In this document: positions 59,301 to 64,000 of the stretch, piece by piece
Layout of the letters: every line of letters starts with the position of its first letter
Numbering within the stretch: position 1 is the first letter of the stretch
From: Heterotrichella gracilis
Lineage: Eukaryota > Sar > Xanthophyceae > Tribonematales > Xanthonemataceae
Assembly (NCBI GenBank): GCA_032358255.1
Contig: JAULBX010028714.1
Location: 124,001-188,000 of the forward strand
DNA: 64,000 nucleotides
Direction of reading: 5' to 3'
Position numbers and translations under genes: made by a program
The notes under the pieces: generated by a model
Databases searched by the model: none
What the model saw: the letters and a program-made list of their open reading frames with translations, nothing else
Told to the model about the DNA's origin: nothing

Positions 59301-62300
59301 GTCAGCATACCCCTCCACCCCCCAAAAGTAAACGGCACACACACACCACGACACCCACCATCCCCGCCCCAACACCCGCACCTCCTTCACCATGCTTGCC
59401 ACCTTGCCCAGGTCATGCTGCATGCACCAGGGTCCCTGGGACGCCGCGCACGTGTCCACTTCAGCGCGCCATGAGGATGCCTGGGGCTCCAGCAGGGGCC
59501 TTGAGAAGTACTCACACGACATCTTATAGATGTGGGAGGGGGGCAGGGGGGGGCGGGAGGCCGGGGGGGCGTCGGAGGGGGCGGGGGAGGGGGGACGCAT
59601 GGGGTGGGGGCGTGGCTGCAGGGGAGGTGATGGGTGTGGGTGTGCTATGGCTTTAGAAACACGCAAATGCCATTACTAATATCTTTACAAGCCAGGTCAA
59701 TTGGGTTTACAGGGTGTTGTTGCCCTTATCACCTGGTCAAGGTTAGGGTGCATGAATAGGGTGTCATGTTTAGGGTTTTTTGGGTTTCGTTGGCCTTACC
59801 GCCTGGTCCATGTGCTCGTCATGTGACCCAACCGAAGCACCCGAGGCTGAGCGACGCATTGTGGGGCGCAGGGGGGGCGTGTCCAACTGGTACAAGGAGG
59901 AAGGAGGAGGGTCAGTGACTGAGAAGGGAGGAGTGAGGAGCAGTAGACAAGCAACGATGATGTCTTTCTTTTCCAGGAACTCCAACCACGTATGTTCTTT
60001 TAGCAAATTGATGGATGTCTGGGAACAGGATTAATACACTAGCTGCATCTGCACAGTATTCAGATATCTTCAGTTGCATGATCCCAACCTGTCTTTTCCT
60101 AACTCTTGTTGCCACCTTACTACATCCATCCATGCATACTCCTCAACTCCAATTACCAGCACCACCACCACACCACCATCACCACCACCACCGCTGCCGC
60201 CACCACCACCACACCACCACTATCATCACCACCCCCACCCCCACCCCCACCCACCTTCCGCAGCACAAATGAGGCGCGGGTGCACCACTGCTGGGCGGGC
60301 GCCCCACTGCCAGGGGGGGAAACACTGGGGCTGTTTCCCGCTGAGGAGGGGAGGGAACGTGCCAGGTGGCGCAGGCTGAAGGCGCTCTTGCCTGACTTGG
60401 CGGATTGGAGGGAGGAGAGGGGAACGGGGTGGGGGAGGGAGGGGGTGGAGGTGGAGGTGGAAGGGGCAGACCCTGGAGGGGCGGGGGAGAGGGGGTGTCA
60501 TTGCGGCGGCAGTGGCGGGAACAGAATATGGTACACTTGAATTGCCAAAAAAAAAGAAAAAGTGGTATAACGAAAATGAAATGCATGGATAGAGCGTCAC
60601 AACTGGGTAAATCTTCGTCACATACGGCAGTTAGACAGTGAACATAATGATGGAAAGAACATAGCCAAATAGTAAACACCCCATGTGCGTCCCCCCTCTC
60701 CCCCCCCCCAGCCCCTCCCCCCCCGGTCACCTGGCGCAGGCGGCTGCACCCCCCCCCTGGCCTCCACAGCCACCAGCTCCACCCCCACCAGCCGCAGCGC
60801 CCCCCTTCCCAGCCCCGCCACCCGCTGGGAGGGGTCCGTAGACAGCATGCAAAGCGCATCCAGAACGTGGCTGTACAGCCCACCCCCCACCCGTGCAGCG
60901 TCAGCGGATGCGAAAAGCGCCCCCCCTGCATCGGAGGTTGTCTGGAGTCCTAGGTTGATGAGCGCTTCGAATCCCCCCCTTGCAGGGGAGGCGCGCACGC
61001 CGGGTGAGGAGGGGGAGTAGGAGGAGGGGGAGGAGGCCTGGGGGGCGGTGGCGGCGGCGCCTGCGGGTGGGTGTGGGTGTGAAGGGGAGCGAGGGAGTGG
61101 GGACTGGGGTGCTAGGTGTGTACCAGGATGTGCAACCACACATTCCCCTCTCTGCAGGAATGCGTCACGCTACTAGGGGACTTGACGCAACCCCAAACCC
61201 TTGCCGAGGGTTCACACGCGCAGCAGGATCCACAAGAAAACGCACACATACAGCCCCCCACCCCCACCAACACTACACCCCGCACATTTCACAGGTTCGC
61301 ACTCACACCAATAAATCCTTGCCTAGGCTTAGAAAACACATGCACCCCTTGCCCTTTCCACAGGAATTGCATCACTCACCGTTCGCCGGTCCCCCCACTG
61401 AGTGTGCAAAGCTTGGCTTGGTCCCCGCCATCGCTACACCCACGCTCCCCCCCACCACCACCGACGCCTCTGCTGGTGCTGATCGTGCCATGCCCCCCTC
61501 GCCGCCACCCCGCACGCGCTCCACCCGCCGCGCATACCCAGACACCGCATCCTATAAGGAGATCACGTCAGCGAGCTGTAATGTGCAATCAAATGCAATG
61601 GAGGAAGCTACCCTTGAGCTTCACTGTTTAGAACATAGAGGGAGGAATTTCATGTGGTGTACAGGATCAATGCAAAGCATAACTTGAAACTTTAAGGCAC
61701 TAAAAATTATAGCAGCACTGGATCTTTTTCCATCATCGGTTGAATTACATACCTTGCTTCTTTTTGTACCTGGGGTGTATAAACAATCAAAACTAAAAGA
61801 AATTAATTTAAATTACATACTTCCTTAATTATTTCCTCCTTTTCTCTTACCTGCAGCAGCAGCTGGTGGCCGGCAGCCAGCCGCGCCAGCGCCACCGCCA
61901 CCTCCCCGCGCACCAAAGGGGACGCGTCATACACCGCCTGCAGCAGGTGGCAGGCAACCATCCGCTCCCCCGCCAGCCGATCCCCGGAGGGCGGCTGGGG
62001 GATGCGGGAGGGGGGGGAGGCGTCCGCAGCCAGGGGGCGGGGGGGTGAAGGGGAGGCGGAGGCGTCCCCGTCCCGTGAGGAGGGGGGGGAGGAGGGGTCT
62101 GGCTCGTAGGCTTGGATGAGGCAGCCTAGGGCGAAGACCGCTGCCGCGCGCACCTCTGGGTTGCTGTTTTGGAGCAGGCGGGCAAGGATCTCCGGCGCTT
62201 CTTCTCGGAAGGCGGAGGCGGCCACCTGTGGGGGATGGGGAGGTGGGTGGGTGGTGGACGTTGCGTGTGGGTGTGAGGGGAGTCATAATAGGAAGGTACG

Positions 62301-63946
62301 AAAATCATAATCTTGAAACCTGAACCACGGTCTGTTCAGGGTGGCTATATGTGCGGCCATGTGCAGCGGCGGCATGGCTTTCAATCCATTTCTGCATCCG
62401 CGCCGATAAAATTCAGAAACCACCCTGCATGGCACGCTAAGCAAACTAATACCACAATAACTGTCACACAGTGATTTCTCCTCCTCTTTGGAAACGGGCA
62501 CCACCACAGCTTGTTTCCATTCATTGACTACTACCACCTCTGAATAGGAATAAGCGTGGGAGTCCTGTTTTAAAATATGGAGGACAAATCAATGTGTGAC
62601 AATTATCGCAGCATTAGTTTGTTCTGCGTGCCATGTAGATTTTTTTTGACATCACACGTAATCCCTTCCCCTTGTCCCACTTCCCCATCTCCACAATCAC
62701 ACCAACACCCCCTAGCCTATCCACCTTTACTAAAAACGCACCCTCATTATCCACAACAAGGATCCTCACACTTCCCCCTCTGCCACCGCGACCTCCCCCT
62801 CACTCTGGCACGTTGTCACACACCTTGCCCAGGCACAGCAGCAGCCACTGCACCATCGCCCACTCCCACCACCACCACCACCACCATCCCCTCACCTCCG
62901 CCACGTTCTCGCACACCTTGCCCATGCAGCACCCAAAAGTCCTAAACCCTAAACCCCTCACCTCAGGCACATTCTCGCACATTTGACCAGCAGAAAGGAA
63001 CCACTGCACCATCGTCCATCTCCTGACACCACCACTACTTTCCACCACCACCATCCCCGCACCTCGGGCACGTTCCCGCACACCTTTCCCACGCGCAGCA
63101 GCAGCCCTAAACCCTAAACCCCTCACCTCGGGCACGTTCTCCCACATCTTCCCCACGCACTGAGCAGCCACGCATCACCACCAACACCACCACACCACCA
63201 CTACCACAACCACCGCCTCCTCCTCCACCCCCACCACCCTCCCACCCGCACCTCTGGCACGTTCTCGCACATCTTGCCCACACACAGCAGCAGCCATTTG
63301 ACCAGCAGAAACGAACCCCCAGCCGCTGCTGCAGCCGTGGCCCCCGGCAAATGGCTGAGGCATGCGGGCAGCAGCTGGGCGGCCGCGCACAGGGTCTGGC
63401 CCCGGGGGTGCCCGTCGCAGATGACTGCCAGTATGAAGGCCGCCTGTGCTCGCGACTCGGGCGTGACTGAGGGGTCGGGCGAGTCGAGGCACTTGAGGAA
63501 GTAGATGTGGCCGCTGTCCTTGACCAGGTCAACCTGCGAGAATCAAGTTAAAGTTGGACCAAATTTGAATCAAAATTTGAATGAGCATTGGGTCAACAAT
63601 CGTGACCGAAGTGGGGAGAGTTGGCAGCAGTGGTCTGGTGCAGTGAGCACATGAACGCTGCCAATACGCTACCAATCCCCTACCAATCCCCTTGCAAATC
63701 ACCCAGGAAGCAGCCCTGCATCTTCCCATCCACCACCCCCACCTGGCACGTCTTGTCCAGCGCCAGTATCTTGGTCCAAATGAACACCAGCGTGTGGCGC
63801 AGGTCTGCGGCAGTGGTCTGCAGCAACTTGAGCACGTAGGGGAAGATGCCCACGCTCAGCGCCAGATCCACTGCCCATGACCCAAGGTCCAGAAAGCGAC
63901 CCAAAAGGACCAGGGCGCGCAGTCGATGCACCTGGCTCAGAAGCAC
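56388..63946 (-). CDS. RPTOR: Raptor (RPTOR), TORC1 scaffold subunit, 3' part; continues beyond the window
   Basis: Minus-strand exons 63946-63743, 63533-63252, 62225-61851, 61551-61380, 61060-60731, 60472-60255, 59886-59800, 59615-59382, 59112-58924, 58517-58350, 57981-57765, 57539-57382, 57137-56904 and 56639-56388 join in phase to 1039 residues plus stop. The N-terminal caspase-like RNC domain lies outside the window. HEAT repeats come first, with the hallmark [56 protein letters not shown] and [21 protein letters not shown] long low-complexity linker follows, then [13 protein letters not shown], then about seven WD40 repeats ([36 protein letters not shown]), ending [20 protein letters not shown] and [11 protein letters not shown]. 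Raptor binds TOR and recruits TOS-motif substrates in nutrient signalling. Several introns contain echoes of the flanking exon, and one holds reverse-transcriptase fragments. Confidence 0.93.
56758..56790 (-). repeat. Echo of the last Raptor exon in the last intron
   Basis: On the plus strand, GTGCGTATGGTGGACAGCTC repeats, with one mismatch, GTGCGGATGGTGGACAGCTC inside the final exon at about 56,578-56,597. Confidence 0.8.
58270..58310 (-). repeat. Weak echo of a Raptor WD40 exon end
   Basis: GGGAACCCCCTCCACTGCCA resembles GGCAAACCCCCTCCACAGCC at the donor end of exon 58517-58350. A TTTAGGGTTTGC run lies between them. Confidence 0.55.
58734..58785 (-). repeat. Echo of Raptor exon 59112-58924 end
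   Basis: CACCTGCATAATGG...GGTAGTTGAGCGCGCGCACC repeats the donor and exon end at 58,922-58,962 (CTGCATGGTGG...GGTAGTTGAGCGTGCGCACC) and runs straight into AAACCCTACCC. Confidence 0.9.
59235..59300 (-). repeat. Echo of Raptor exon 59615-59382 end
   Basis: CTTGGCCAGATCATCATGCT then GCATGCACCTGGGGCGCC resembles the exon text at about 59,400-59,445 (CTTGCCCAGGTCATGCTGCA, TGCACCAGGGTCCC). Confidence 0.75.
59712..59811 (-). repeat. Duplicate of Raptor exon 59886-59800 end and donor
   Basis: GTTGTTGCCCTTATCACCTG at about 59,722-59,741 repeats TTCGTTGGCCTTACCGCCTG at the functional donor. TTAGGGTGCATGAATAGGGT and GTTTAGGGTTTTTT lie between. Confidence 0.75.
62390..62650. mobile_element. Inverted pair of non-LTR reverse-transcriptase fragments in a Raptor intron
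   Basis: On the minus strand, at about 62,530-62,390, a frame reads [16 protein letters not shown] then [19 protein letters not shown]. This is the block that precedes the catalytic motif in LINE reverse transcriptases (usual form: PIPKKGD..CDNYRGISLL). On the plus strand, at 62,577-62,645, a second fragment reads [20 protein letters not shown]. The two point away from each other with about 45 bp between. Neither has the catalytic Asp motif, so both are dead remnants. Confidence 0.8.
62796..63275 (-). repeat. Six copies of a 5' splice site plus exon end in a Raptor intron
   Basis: The motif CACCTCGGGCACGTTCTCGC, which is exon end plus donor on the minus strand, occurs at the functional site (63,250) and, diverged, near 63,124, 63,059, 62,962, 62,894 and 62,803. 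Several copies keep the following TTGCCCACACACAGCAGCAG. One keeps TTTGACCAGCAGAAA. TAAACCCTAAACCCCTCACC separates two pairs. Confidence 0.9.
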
Positions 63947-64000
63947 CTGCAAAGGGGTTTTCCAGGGTTTGTAGCGGTCTTTTTCGTGTTGGTGGGTGTC

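Noticed and set aside
60180-60250. CAC/CCA-rich stretch as a CRISPR-like or satellite array
   Set aside because: A simple trinucleotide/CCCCCA low-complexity tract in a Raptor intron with no spacer structure.

Overview
This window looks like a nuclear contig from a green alga (Chlorophyta, probably a core chlorophyte). It is GC-rich. Genes are split into many exons by short GT-AG introns. The gene content is green-lineage: a long-type SBP-box (SPL/CRR1-like) factor with an ankyrin-type tail, Raptor of the TOR complex, KTI12 of the Elongator pathway, a mitochondrial-type TatB, ORMDL and a Rieske-domain protein. CCCTAAA/TTTAGGG (plant-type telomere) motifs are scattered through the introns. No bacterial-style operons, CRISPR arrays or rRNA genes were seen.

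Layout. 2.35-8.2 kb (+): SPL/CRR1-like transcription factor. 9.9-10.6 kb (+): small predicted plastid membrane protein. 11-43 kb: an accessory region built from duplicated and inverted blocks. It holds four paralogues of a lineage-restricted alpha-solenoid family (A 11.7-13.9 +, B 21.2-23.2 +, C 34.6-36.8 -, D 41.3-43.2 -), a single-exon RING/U-box relative (E 25.7-27.2 +), a broken F-box/LRR gene (17.5-19.65 +), a multi-zinc-finger DEDDh exonuclease (29.2-32.8 +), minisatellites and large gene-poor spacers. 44.5-64 kb is a conventional block: KTI12 (-), TatB-like (-), ORMDL (+), Rieske protein (+) and the 3' two thirds or so of Raptor (-), which runs off the right end.

Two things stand out. 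First, many introns here carry degraded copies ('echoes') of the neighbouring exon edge together with its splice site, in the same orientation, often in tandem and separated by CCCTAAA/CCCTGAA-like sequence. I see this in the SPL, exonuclease, KTI12 and Raptor introns and downstream of the TatB and exonuclease stop codons, at both 5' and 3' splice sites. It looks like a recurrent process acting on exon-intron junctions in this genome. Second, the solenoid family has one RING/U-box member and four members with a proline-rich N-terminus instead, in all stages from intact (C, E) to decayed (A, D).

Exon boundaries were assigned by hand from GT/AG sites, phase continuity and protein-family similarity. 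First exons of the SPL and exonuclease genes and the start codons of paralogues A, B and D are unresolved. Family assignments are from recognition, not from a database search.
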